Assembly: GCA_050954505.1 (NCBI GenBank)
Contig: JBPBPY010000171.1
Span: 1 to 5,040, forward strand
Direction of reading: 5' to 3'
Length of the DNA stretch: 5,040 nt
Source: JAQGMO01 sp050954505
GTDB taxonomy: Bacteria > Pseudomonadota > Gammaproteobacteria > Burkholderiales > Burkholderiaceae_D
This document shows positions 1 through 5,040 of the stretch, piece by piece. The position numbers and the translations under genes are program-made. Under the pieces are notes generated by a model. It worked only from the letters and a program-made list of their open reading frames with translations, did no database searches and was not told the DNA's origin. How positions within the stretch are numbered: the stretch's first letter is position 1; each line of letters starts with the position of its first letter.

Positions 1-369
1 GCACTGACGGCACGGCTGGTGCGGGAGCAGGTGGCGTTGACGGTTTGCCCGCTATCGAACATCAAGCTGCGGGTGTTCGACCGCATGGAGCAACATAATC
101 TGCTGACCATGCTCGATGCCGGCATTGTCGTGACCATCAATTCCGATGACCCGGCTTATTTTGGCGGCTATATGAATGCCAACTTCAGCGCCGCGTTCCA
201 GGCCCTGCCGCTGACGGTCGCTCATGCCAAACAATTGGCACGCAACAGTTTCAATGCCGCATTTCTACCTGCGCACGACAAACAGTTGCTGCTGGCAGAA
301 GTCGAAGCATTTTTCCAAATTGCAACAGTGCAGCGCGAAAACCTGTTGGCTCAGGACGCTGCGCCGTAG
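1..369 (+). CDS. add: Adenosine/adenine deaminase, C-terminal part (5' end outside window)
   Basis: This is the last 122 codons of a purine deaminase of the adenosine deaminase superfamily, a cytosolic zinc TIM-barrel enzyme that hydrolyses adenosine or adenine with release of ammonia for purine salvage. The frame is open from base 1 and stops at TAG 367-369. Visible family features are VCPLSNIKLRVF (fragment residues 15-26) and the NSDDPAYFGG segment (residues 47-56). The two Asp residues of that segment, at bases 145-150, match the pair that in the family binds zinc and the substrate. A helical tail with LARNSFNAAFL follows. The SDDPAYFGGY form and the short C-terminus resemble the bacterial adenine deaminase (type 2) branch more than classical adenosine deaminase, so the true substrate may be adenine; that is recalled family knowledge, not tested. 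Most of the protein, including the N-terminal HxH zinc ligands, lies upstream of the window. Confidence 0.9.
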   Translation, partial: ALTARLVREQVALTVCPLSNIKLRVFDRMEQHNLLTMLDAGIVVTINSDDPAYFGGYMNANFSAAFQALPLTVAHAKQLARNSFNAAFLPAHDKQLLLAEVEAFFQIATVQRENLLAQDAAP

Positions 370-424
370 AGGCCGGCGATGTGAAACCACGACCACCGGG
401 AATGGTTCGATGCGGCTGGCACAA

Positions 425-452
425 CGAGGCCAGGGCGCAGCCATTGGCCTCG
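425..452 (+). terminator. Possible hairpin terminator after the deaminase gene
   Basis: CGAGGCCA (425-432) is perfectly complementary to TGGCCTCG (445-452). Within the loop, GGC (434-436) can pair with GCC (440-442), giving a long stem with a small internal loop. It lies 55 bases after the deaminase stop codon. There is no immediate run of T; a T-rich TGTTTGTT appears only about 9 bases later. The hairpin is certain as sequence; its role as a terminator is inference. Confidence 0.35.
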
Positions 453-512
453 CCGTGGGCTGTTTGTTCGCGCCTTGCAGCCGAGGTGCCCATGCTGCGC
501 AAACACCAGATT

Positions 513-542
513 GCCTGCGCAGTGAAAAGCTCAAGCGCAGGC
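513..542. repeat. Inverted repeat, 8-bp arms
   Basis: GCCTGCGC (513-520) and GCGCAGGC (535-542) form a perfect 8-bp GC-rich stem with a 14-base A-rich loop. The right arm overlaps a 10-bp direct repeat, AAGCGCAGGC then AAGCGTAGGC. No T-run follows, so it is a poor intrinsic terminator on either strand. It could be an mRNA-stabilising structure or a piece of a dispersed intergenic repeat; the window alone cannot decide. Confidence 0.4.
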
Positions 543-674
543 CTGAAGCGTAGGCTCGATGCGAACGGCGCGCTGCAGTGCTGAAAAATAAGCGGAACAT
601 TTTCTTGTCCATTGGTGACTTACTTGCATGTGCGTCAATTTGTTAGACGGCATTAACAGCAAGGAGAGCCAGAG

Positions 675-1142
675 ATGGATATTTCCAGCCTGCGCCAGCC
701 GGGTGCGCTCACCCGGTCAGCCAGTTATGTCGATACCGATGCAATCGCCCGCGCCGATGCCGCCGAAGACCAGTTGAATCAGCGGCTGGCGACCTTGGAC
801 GAAAAGCTGGGGCAATTGAAAGCCTCGCTGGACCGCCTGGAAGAGCTCGACTATTACGGGCGCGAGGCCGCCATCATGATGGTGCTCGAGACCGGGGTAA
901 CCAATTCGGTGCGCGCCTCCGCACCATTCCAATTCGAAAACCTCGAAGACACCATCGACACCAGCAGTCCCGACTCGACGGCGGCGGAATCCGATGCGGA
1001 TTACAGTGACCCGGACTGGATTGCCAAGCATCCCGACGTTGACGAACCATTTTCGAAAGCGCAATGGCAGCTTGAAAATCCGGATGTCAATGCGATCGAG
1101 CGGCAGATCGAACTGGGGCGAAATCCTGCCCCCAAGGTTTGA
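675..1142 (+). CDS. Hypothetical acidic coiled-coil protein, 155 aa
   Basis: I do not recognise this protein family. The gene is well supported: ATG 675 is preceded by a strong AAGGAG Shine-Dalgarno at 661-666 with an 8-base spacer, and the frame ends at TGA 1140-1142. There is no signal peptide or membrane segment, so it is probably cytosolic or delivered by another route. Residues 34-58 form a clear heptad pattern, with Leu at 34, 38, 41, 45, 48, 52, 55 and 58, which predicts a dimeric or bundled coiled coil. Residues 60-80 may continue the helix (YYGREAAIMMVLETG). From about residue 90 the sequence is strongly acidic and probably flexible, rich in Asp, Glu, Ser and Pro, with two similar pieces, DPDWIAKHPDVDEP and QWQLENPDVNAIE, that share a W-x(4-5)-PDV pattern. 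It stands alone, about 300 bases from either neighbour, so context gives no function. Confidence 0.8.
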   Translation: MDISSLRQPGALTRSASYVDTDAIARADAAEDQLNQRLATLDEKLGQLKASLDRLEELDYYGREAAIMMVLETGVTNSVRASAPFQFENLEDTIDTSSPDSTAAESDADYSDPDWIAKHPDVDEPFSKAQWQLENPDVNAIERQIELGRNPAPKV

Positions 1143-1420
1143 TCGGCAGGCCGGGATTTGCCATCAATGGCGTGCTGGTTTGCCGGCCAGCAAAGCAGTG
1201 CGGATTTGCACAAAATGCCGGGTAGGCACTTGATGCTGCTTTAAATAAAACTTCCAGTGCGCTCACCGGACAAATTTTCGCGTGCCCACAACACACTGTG
1301 GCACAACGGCGATTCGCCGCTGCCGGTTTGACGGCGCGCAATCCATTTCAGTCGGACCCTCGTATCCTGCGCTGTCGCCGATGCGGCTCATTACCATCGA
1401 TTCCAGAACAGGCAACAGCA
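1143..1420. other. Intergenic region upstream of the di-haem peroxidase
   Basis: This gap of 278 bases precedes the peroxidase gene. An AT-rich patch (TTAAATAAAA, 1241-1250) could hold a -10 element, but no -35 lies at the right distance. A bulged hairpin occurs at 1282-1304 and a small one, CGGCG-ATT-CGCCG, at 1307-1319. Competing short stems also occur at 1174-1194, soon after the stop of the preceding gene. The peroxidase frame is open back to a GTG at 1298, but that start has no Shine-Dalgarno and the extra residues look non-coding. Confidence 0.5.
1282..1304. repeat. Bulged hairpin upstream of the peroxidase gene
   Basis: GTGCCCACA (1282-1290) pairs with TGTGGCAC (1297-1304) through 8 base pairs with one bulged C, around a loop of six bases (ACACAC). 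A second short stem (1307-1319) follows directly. Neither is followed by a T-run. They lie 117 bases before the chosen start of the peroxidase and could be leader structure or an operator; no function can be assigned. Confidence 0.3.
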
Positions 1421-2755
1421 ATGAAACCGAACCGTGTGACCCGCTGCGTCAACCACCTTGCGATCCACCTTGTCACCCACCGTGTGAGCCACCGTGTAAC
1501 CTACCTTGTGACCCGCCGTGTAACCCAGGCTGGCAGCTCTCTGGCTGCCATGCTTCTTGCGCATATGCTCGCTGCGTGCGGCGGCACCGACAGCAGTCAA
1601 ACCAGTCTCGAATCAGGAAACCGCGCTGCAGCCGCTGCGTCTGCAAATGCCGAGCCTGGCGCCATGGCGCTGCTGGGGCGGCAGATTTTCTTTGACGCCA
1701 GCCTGTCGGCATCCGGCAAGATGGCTTGCGCGAGCTGCCATGATCCGGCCTTTGCATTTGCCCAGCCGAATGCCTTGGCGGCGCAATTTGGCGGCAGTAC
1801 CCTGCAACAGCAGGGATTGCGCGCCGTGCCTTCATTGCGCTACCTCGGCCTGACACCGGTTTTTTCCATCGATGAGGGAGGCACGGCCAGTGGTGGCTTC
1901 AACCGCGATGGCCGCGCGGCCACCCTGGCCAGCCAAGCCGAGCAGCCCTTCCTGGCGACGCATGAAATGGCCAATGAAAGCAGGGCGGCCCTGGTGGCGC
2001 GCCTGCGGGCGGCGCCCTATGCGCAACAGTTCGAATCGCTGCTGGGCAGCGGCATCTTCGAGCAGGTCGACCTGGCCTTCGAGGGTGTCCTGAATGCCCT
2101 GCAGCGCTACCAGATCGAAGACCGCAGTTTTCATCCCTACAGCTCGCGTTACGACCGCTACCTGTCCGGGGAAGCCAGTCTGTCCACAGCCGAACTGCGC
2201 GGACTGGCGCTGTTCAATGATGCCGCCAAGGGGAATTGCGCTGCCTGCCATCCGAGCGCGCGCGGCAGCGATGGCGCTGCGCCGCTGTTTACCGATTTCA
2301 CCTACGATAACCTGGGTTTGCCGCGCAACCCGGCCATCGCCGCAAATGTCGATCCCCGGTTTTTCGACCTTGGATTGTGCGGCCCGGATCGCACCGACCT
2401 GGCAAGCGCCGCGACTGCCCGCACCGAACTGTGTGGCGCATTCAAGGTGCCGACACTGCGCAATGTGGCCACGCGCAAGGTCTTCTTTCATAACGGCAGC
2501 CTGCGCACTTTGCGCGATGCAGTCGCTTTCTACGTCAGGCGCGACACCCATCCGCAAGAGTGGTACACGCCCGGCATCGATGGCTTGCCGGAAATATTCA
2601 ATGACCTTGCGCCCGCGTTGCAAGGCAACGTGAACAGTGCAGAGGGCCCCTATGACCGTCAGCCGGGCATGGCCCCGGCGCTGACTGCCGATGAAATCGA
2701 TGACCTGGTACTGTTCCTGGGCACGCTTACCGATGTCGATCTGGCGCGTCCTTGA
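1421..2755 (+). CDS. Di-haem cytochrome c peroxidase / MauG-family lipoprotein
   Basis: The protein has 444 residues from ATG 1421 and belongs to the bacterial di-haem cytochrome c peroxidase/MauG family. Members reduce hydrogen peroxide or oxidise protein or small substrates in the periplasm, using two covalently bound c-type haems. Both CxxCH sites are present: C103-A-S-C106-H107 and C273-A-A-C276-H277. Other family landmarks are DGRA (163-166), the QAEQPFLATHEM segment (172-183) and FKVPTLRNVA (341-350) followed by FFHNG (355-359). Cys320 and Cys338 flank the last domain and might form a disulfide. The N-terminus has a hydrophobic stretch ending in a lipobox, LAAC, with Cys53 as the acylation site, so a lipid-anchored protein is likely. 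Residues 5-36 are coded by a 12-bp repeat array. ATG 1421 was chosen as the only ATG giving a full export signal, although its Shine-Dalgarno is weak; GTG 1298 (485 aa) and GTG 1508 are alternatives. Natural electron donor and substrate cannot be told from the sequence. Confidence 0.9.
   Translation: MKPNRVTRCVNHLAIHLVTHRVSHRVTYLVTRRVTQAGSSLAAMLLAHMLAACGGTDSSQTSLESGNRAAAAASANAEPGAMALLGRQIFFDASLSASGKMACASCHDPAFAFAQPNALAAQFGGSTLQQQGLRAVPSLRYLGLTPVFSIDEGGTASGGFNRDGRAATLASQAEQPFLATHEMANESRAALVARLRAAPYAQQFESLLGSGIFEQVDLAFEGVLNALQRYQIEDRSFHPYSSRYDRYLSGEASLSTAELRGLALFNDAAKGNCAACHPSARGSDGAAPLFTDFTYDNLGLPRNPAIAANVDPRFFDLGLCGPDRTDLASAATARTELCGAFKVPTLRNVATRKVFFHNGSLRTLRDAVAFYVRRDTHPQEWYTPGIDGLPEIFNDLAPALQGNVNSAEGPYDRQPGMAPALTADEIDDLVLFLGTLTDVDLARP
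1433..1528 (+). repeat. Tandem array of eight 12-bp repeats inside the peroxidase N-terminus
   Basis: Eight imperfect 12-bp units run without gap from 1433, with consensus CKTGTGACCCAC. Unit starts are 1433, 1445, 1457, 1469, 1481, 1493, 1505 and 1517. Because 12 is a multiple of 3, they encode four-residue repeats in the peroxidase frame: RVTR, CVNH, LAIH, LVTH, RVSH, RVTY, LVTR, RVTQ. The array sits directly before the signal-peptide core and supplies a long Arg/His-rich n-region. The unit divergence suggests an old expansion. No stop codon arises in several other frames either; the +1 frame would read Pro-Pro-Cys-type repeats, which I regard as a by-product. Confidence 0.85.
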
Positions 2756-2785
2756 GCGCTCGGCGCAGTGGCCCGCGGTGCAGGG

Positions 2786-4414
2786 CTAACAGGGCTGCGC
2801 TTCATCGCGCAGCCGGCGCCACAGTGTCGTGCGGCTGATGCCCAGGGCATGGGCAGTGGCAGAGCGGTCGCCGCCATGCCGCTGCAGCACGTCGCTGGCC
2901 GATTCAGATGGCCGGGCCGGGCTGGCCTGGCGGGCTGGCTGCGCCGGCAACGCTGCAGTGTCGAGCGCAGTGGCAAGTTCGGGCGCCACCTTGAGGATGA
3001 AATTCGGCGACAGCGCCTGCAACGGTTGTGCCACCAGGTAGAGGGCCAGGCGTTCGGCCAGGTTGCGCAGCTCGCGCACATTGCCGGGCCAGTCGTGGCG
3101 TTCCAGCAGGGCCGCGCAGGCGCGCACCTCGGCGGCCAGGTTGGCGTGGGGCCGCACAGCCAGGGCGGCCAGTGCATTCTGGAGGCACCACTCCATGAGC
3201 ACGGGCAGGTCGGCGCCGCGCTCGCGCAGCGGCGGCACATCGAGCCGCAGGACCGCAAGGCGATAATACAGGTCAGCCCGAAAACGTCCTTCCCGCACCC
3301 GCGCCGGCAAGGCGATATGGGTGGCACAGATGATGCGCACATCGACGGCAATCGGGCGGGTGCCGCCAACGCGCATGACTTCGCGTTCCTCCAGCACGCG
3401 CAGCAGCCGGGTTTGCAGGGCCAGCGGCATTTCGCCGATTTCGTCGAGGAACAAGGTGCCGCGGTTGGCCGCCTCGAACAGACCGGCATGGCCGCCACGG
3501 CGCGCGCCGGTAAAAGCCCCGTCTTCATGGCCAAACAGTTCCGACTCCAGCAGCGACTCGGCAATGGCGCCGCAATTGACGGCAACGAACGGTGCAGTAG
3601 CAGCGCCCGGACGCAGGTTTTCATCATGAATTGCTTGCGCCACCAGTTCCTTGCCTGTGCCTGTCTCTCCCTGGATCAATACCGTCGCCGGTGAGCGTGC
3701 GAACAGCACCACGGTCTCGCGCAGCGCTGCCATGGCTGGCGAGCTGCCGCGCAGGTCGGACAGGCCATGGCGCGTGCGCAGGCGCTCCGGCCCGGCACTG
3801 CGGCGCACGCGCGACGATTCCATGCGCGTGAAGCGGGCAATCTCGCAGGCGTCATCGAAGGCCTGGCGAATGGTGGCGGCAGAATACACGAACACGCCGG
3901 CCAGCCCGGCTTCTTCTGCCAGGTCGGTGACCAGTCCCGCGCCGACAACTGCGCCAATGCCGGCCGCCTTCATCGAAACGATCTGCGCACGCGCATCTTC
4001 CTCGGTCGTGTAGGTGTGCTGGGCAATACGCAAACCGAAGGCGCGTTGGAACTGCGCCAGTTCGGGCAGGGTCTCCTTGTAGGTGATGACGCCGATGTGT
4101 GGCGTGATCTCGCGCGCGCGCGCCAGTGCCTGCAAGACATCGAATCCGCTGGCCTTGGCGCAAATGACCGGTACCGGCAGCCTGGTTTTCAGATAGGCGC
4201 CATTCGATCCGGCAGCAATGACGGCATCGCAGCGCTCCAGCTGCAGGCGTTCCCGGATATGCGCCACGGCTTCATCGAAGCCCAGCCGGATCGGTTCAAT
4301 GTTCGCGCGTGCATCGTAGTCAAGCGTGATGTCACGAAACAGCTGGGCGAGACGCGAAATCGAGACTGTCCAGATGACGGGTTTGTCCACTACATCGATG
4401 GTCGGCGGGCGCAT
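2786..4414 (-). CDS. prpR: PrpR, sigma-54-dependent activator of propionate catabolism
   Basis: The protein has 542 residues, close to the usual length of PrpR. This cytosolic enhancer-binding protein activates the prp (2-methylcitrate cycle) operon with sigma-54 polymerase; in enteric bacteria the inducer is 2-methylcitrate. Residues about 10-200 form the PrpR N-terminal sensory domain (for example VIAAGSNGAYLKTRLPVPVI and GIGAVVGAGLVTDLAEEAGL). The AAA+ domain spans about 222-460 with Walker A GETGTGKE (249-256), the sigma-54-contacting GAFTGA loop (299-304), Walker B LFLDEIG (321-327), FRADLYYRL (378-386) and WPGNVREL (442-449). A Pro/Ala-rich linker (about 482-506) leads to a Fis-type helix-turn-helix (about 507-538, with GDRSATAHALGISRTTLWRRL). 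All key motifs are intact, so it should be active. ATG 4414 has GGAGA (4419-4423) just upstream. It is divergent from prpB and convergent with the peroxidase gene, 30 bases apart. Confidence 0.95.
   Translation of the reverse strand: MRPPTIDVVDKPVIWTVSISRLAQLFRDITLDYDARANIEPIRLGFDEAVAHIRERLQLERCDAVIAAGSNGAYLKTRLPVPVICAKASGFDVLQALARAREITPHIGVITYKETLPELAQFQRAFGLRIAQHTYTTEEDARAQIVSMKAAGIGAVVGAGLVTDLAEEAGLAGVFVYSAATIRQAFDDACEIARFTRMESSRVRRSAGPERLRTRHGLSDLRGSSPAMAALRETVVLFARSPATVLIQGETGTGKELVAQAIHDENLRPGAATAPFVAVNCGAIAESLLESELFGHEDGAFTGARRGGHAGLFEAANRGTLFLDEIGEMPLALQTRLLRVLEEREVMRVGGTRPIAVDVRIICATHIALPARVREGRFRADLYYRLAVLRLDVPPLRERGADLPVLMEWCLQNALAALAVRPHANLAAEVRACAALLERHDWPGNVRELRNLAERLALYLVAQPLQALSPNFILKVAPELATALDTAALPAQPARQASPARPSESASDVLQRHGGDRSATAHALGISRTTLWRRLRDEAQPC
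2793..2814. repeat. Perfect hairpin at the 3' end of prpR
   Basis: GGCTGCGC (2793-2800) and GCGCAGCC (2807-2814) form an 8-bp perfect stem around a 6-base loop, within the last codons of prpR and 38 bases past the peroxidase stop. Sitting where two convergent transcripts end, it could act as a shared bidirectional terminator or 3' stabilising structure. Neither strand has a T-run after it, so this is a weak inference. Confidence 0.35.
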
Positions 4415-4425
4415 CTGGTCTCCAA

Positions 4426-4493
4426 TGTTTCAAAACTGGTTTTCAGGGAAGTATTCGTGCAACATGAAACTTTGATGAAACCGTATTGAAACA
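4426..4493. promoter_or_regulatory. Proposed PrpR upstream activating site (TGAAAC / GTTTCA cluster)
   Basis: TGTTTCAA (4426-4433) and TTGAAACA (4486-4493) are perfect inverted copies. Between them lie TTTTCA (4440-4445) and further TGAAAC copies. TGAAAC occurs at 4465-4470, 4476-4481 and 4487-4492, exactly 11 bp apart and so on one face of the helix. The cluster lies between prpR and prpB, about 150 to 217 bases upstream of the predicted sigma-54 start site, the usual distance for enhancer-binding proteins. It also lies just upstream of the prpR start, which would allow autoregulation. Assignment to PrpR is inference from position and symmetry. Confidence 0.6.
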
Positions 4494-4536
4494 CATAAAT
4501 GAACCATCCTTGTAGAGTGCAGCGCTCAGTGCTGGA

Positions 4537-4552
4537 TGGCAAATCAATGCCA
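4537..4552. promoter_or_regulatory. TGGCA-N6-TGCCA inverted repeat, role unknown
   Basis: TGGCA (4537-4541) and TGCCA (4548-4552) form a short palindrome next to the IHF-like site. Read on the minus strand it resembles a sigma-54 promoter, TTGGCA then TTGCC, but the GG-to-GC gap is 9 rather than the required 10 bases, so it is unlikely to work as one. It might be an operator half-site pair or chance. Confidence 0.2.
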
Positions 4553-4563
4553 AGTACTTGATT
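4551..4563 (-). promoter_or_regulatory. Predicted IHF binding site
   Basis: On the minus strand the sequence reads AATCAAGTACTTG, a full match to the IHF consensus WATCAANNNNTTR. It lies between the proposed activator site and the sigma-54 promoter, at about -92 to -80 from the predicted start. This is where IHF commonly bends DNA to bring an enhancer-bound activator to sigma-54 polymerase. Its first ten plus-strand bases, CAAGTACTTG, are also a perfect palindrome. Confidence 0.65.
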
Positions 4564-4615
4564 TTGCGGTTTTCACCTGTGCCTGGCCAGCTGACGGCTG
4601 GGAAAGTGACTGGCG

Positions 4616-4632
4616 TTGGCACGGTGTTTGCA
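4616..4632 (+). promoter_or_regulatory. Sigma-54 (-24/-12) promoter of prpB
   Basis: TTGGCAC (4616-4622), five bases, then TTGCA (4628-4632) match the sigma-54 consensus TGGCAC-N5-TTGCA at every defined position. The essential GG (4618-4619) and GC (4630-4631) are separated by exactly 10 bases. The start of transcription is expected about 12 bases after the GC, near 4643. The orientation points to prpB, and the divergent prpR encodes the matching class of activator with an intact GAFTGA loop. Confidence 0.9.
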
Positions 4633-4642
4633 AACAGTCTCG

Positions 4643-4839
4643 TGCTCAACCCATTGACTTGCCCATGACGCGCGTATTGACGCTGGGGCCGCCACAGTCT
4701 TGCGTTACCACGGCACTACAACGGTGTGACATCGGATGGATAGCGCTTTCCATCATCGACGGTTTGCCAATCGCTGCGTTTCCACTGTCTCGGCGCTGCA
4801 AGGCGGACTTGCGCATTCAGGAACCAACCAAGGACCACC
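4643..4839 (+). other. Predicted long 5' leader of the prpB transcript
   Basis: If transcription begins near 4643, the prpB mRNA has a leader of about 197 nt. I see no known riboswitch pattern and no clear terminator hairpin in it. An ATG at 4665 opens a frame that has no stop through the rest of the window, but it lacks a Shine-Dalgarno and is probably a GC-driven accident. The leader ends with AAGGA (4830-4834), the prpB ribosome binding site. Confidence 0.45.
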
Positions 4840-5040
4840 ATGAACCAGAGCAACAAAACTTCCGCCGGCGCACGTTTTCGCCAGGCCATGGCCGAGGAGA
4901 CACCGTTGCAGGTCGTCGGCGCCATCAATGCCAATCATGCCTTGCTGGCCAAGCGCGCCGGTTTTCGCGTCATCTATCTTTCCGGTGGGGGCGTTGCCGC
5001 CGGCTCGCTGGGTTTGCCGGACCTGGGCATTTCCAGCCTC
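4840..5040 (+). CDS. prpB: 2-methylisocitrate lyase PrpB, N-terminal part (3' end outside window)
   Basis: This is the first 67 codons of PrpB, a cytosolic Mg-dependent enzyme of the isocitrate lyase/PEP mutase superfamily. It splits 2-methylisocitrate into pyruvate and succinate, the last step of the 2-methylcitrate cycle for propionate use. ATG 4840 is preceded by AAGGA at 4830-4834 with a 5-base spacer. The segments PLQVVGAINANHALLAKRAG (22-41) and YLSGGGVAAGSLGLPDLGIS (46-65) are nearly identical to E. coli PrpB as I remember it. The SGG (48-50) and Asp61 (equivalent to E. coli Asp58) are active-site residues. The catalytic Cys loop lies beyond the window. The gene follows a sigma-54 promoter and is expected to lead an operon with prpC and other cycle genes, which cannot be seen here. 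Confidence 0.95.
   Translation, partial: MNQSNKTSAGARFRQAMAEETPLQVVGAINANHALLAKRAGFRVIYLSGGGVAAGSLGLPDLGISSL

Larger units (their letters stand above)
370..674. other. Intergenic region with two inverted repeats
   Basis: This gap of 305 bases separates the deaminase from the next gene. I see no convincing gene here: the open frames have no Shine-Dalgarno and no recognisable product. It carries two strong inverted repeats (425-452 and 513-542). It also has a short direct repeat AAGCGYAGGC (533-542 and 546-555, 13 bp apart). The stretch 585-660 is distinctly AT-richer than its surroundings and is the likely place for the promoter of the downstream gene, but I found no -35/-10 pair good enough to name. 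Confidence 0.6.

Noticed and set aside
31..36. Twin-arginine export signal in the peroxidase (TRRVTQ, residues 31-36)
   Set aside because: Only the Arg pair matches; the following Phe-Leu-Lys part is missing. c-type haem proteins are exported unfolded by Sec, and the motif is explained by the repeat. The coordinates given here are residue numbers, corresponding to bases 1511-1528.
1298..1420. N-terminal extension of the peroxidase to GTG 1298
   Set aside because: It would add 41 residues before an already long signal region, lacks a ribosome binding site, and starts inside a hairpin. ATG 1421 is preferred.
1433..1528. CRISPR array or mobile-element repeat
   Set aside because: The units are 12 bp with no spacers, keep the reading frame, and have no flanking cas genes, transposase or target duplication.
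1282..1695. Plus-strand frame with Pro-Pro-Cys repeats across the 12-bp array
   Set aside because: The Cys-rich repeats come from reading the 12-bp units out of the peroxidase frame. The GTG start has no Shine-Dalgarno, and the frame ends inside the peroxidase with no domain.
1832..2623. Minus-strand open frame of 263 codons
   Set aside because: It is antisense to the di-haem peroxidase, whose two CxxCH sites and conserved segments prove the plus-strand frame. No motif or start signal supports the antisense one.
2768..3694. Long plus-strand open frame of 308 codons
   Set aside because: It lies entirely antisense to prpR, whose protein has every expected motif. The frame is rich in Gln, Arg and Ala, has no recognisable domain and no Shine-Dalgarno, and is a typical GC-rich shadow.
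4534..4556. Minus-strand sigma-54-like promoter for prpR
   Set aside because: TTGGCA and TTGCC are present but the GG-GC gap is 9 bases instead of 10, which normally abolishes function. The similarity is explained by the TGGCA palindrome.
4665..5040. Frame open from ATG 4665 through the prpB start
   Set aside because: No Shine-Dalgarno precedes it, the product has no recognisable features, and from 4840 on it is out of frame with the clearly correct prpB. It is probably open by composition.

Overview
The window looks like chromosomal DNA from a GC-rich betaproteobacterium of the Burkholderiales, possibly Oxalobacteraceae. This rests on the high GC in the genes, a PrpR activator divergent from prpB, and the style of the proteins. 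The taxonomic placement is inference; no rRNA or marker gene is present. There are no tRNAs, rRNAs, CRISPR arrays, transposases or phage genes.

Left part (1-1420). The window opens inside the 3' end of an adenosine/adenine deaminase gene (1-369). A 305-base gap follows with two strong inverted repeats. Next is a small unrecognised gene (675-1142) encoding an acidic protein of 155 residues with a clear leucine-heptad coiled coil. A second gap (1143-1420) holds only weak hairpins.

Middle (1421-2755). A di-haem cytochrome c peroxidase/MauG-family protein of 444 residues appears to be exported as a lipoprotein. Its N-terminus is odd: an array of eight imperfect 12-bp repeats is translated in frame and lengthens the region before the signal-peptide hydrophobic core to about 38 residues.

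Right part (2786-5040). This is the best understood section: the start of a propionate catabolism (2-methylcitrate cycle) locus. prpR, on the minus strand, encodes a complete sigma-54-dependent activator. prpB (2-methylisocitrate lyase) starts on the plus strand and runs off the window. The 425-base divergent region contains, in order from prpR to prpB: a cluster of GTTTCA/TGAAAC elements, including three TGAAAC copies exactly 11 bp apart (proposed PrpR site); a perfect match to the IHF consensus; a perfect -24/-12 sigma-54 promoter; and a leader of about 197 nt ending in a good Shine-Dalgarno before prpB. The likely logic is that PrpR, activated by 2-methylcitrate, binds upstream, IHF bends the DNA, and sigma-54 polymerase at the promoter is switched on to express prpB and presumably prpC and others beyond the window.

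I did not find a wholly new system. The points most worth a second look are the translated 12-bp repeat array in the peroxidase signal region, the orphan coiled-coil gene, and the arrangement of the prp control region.
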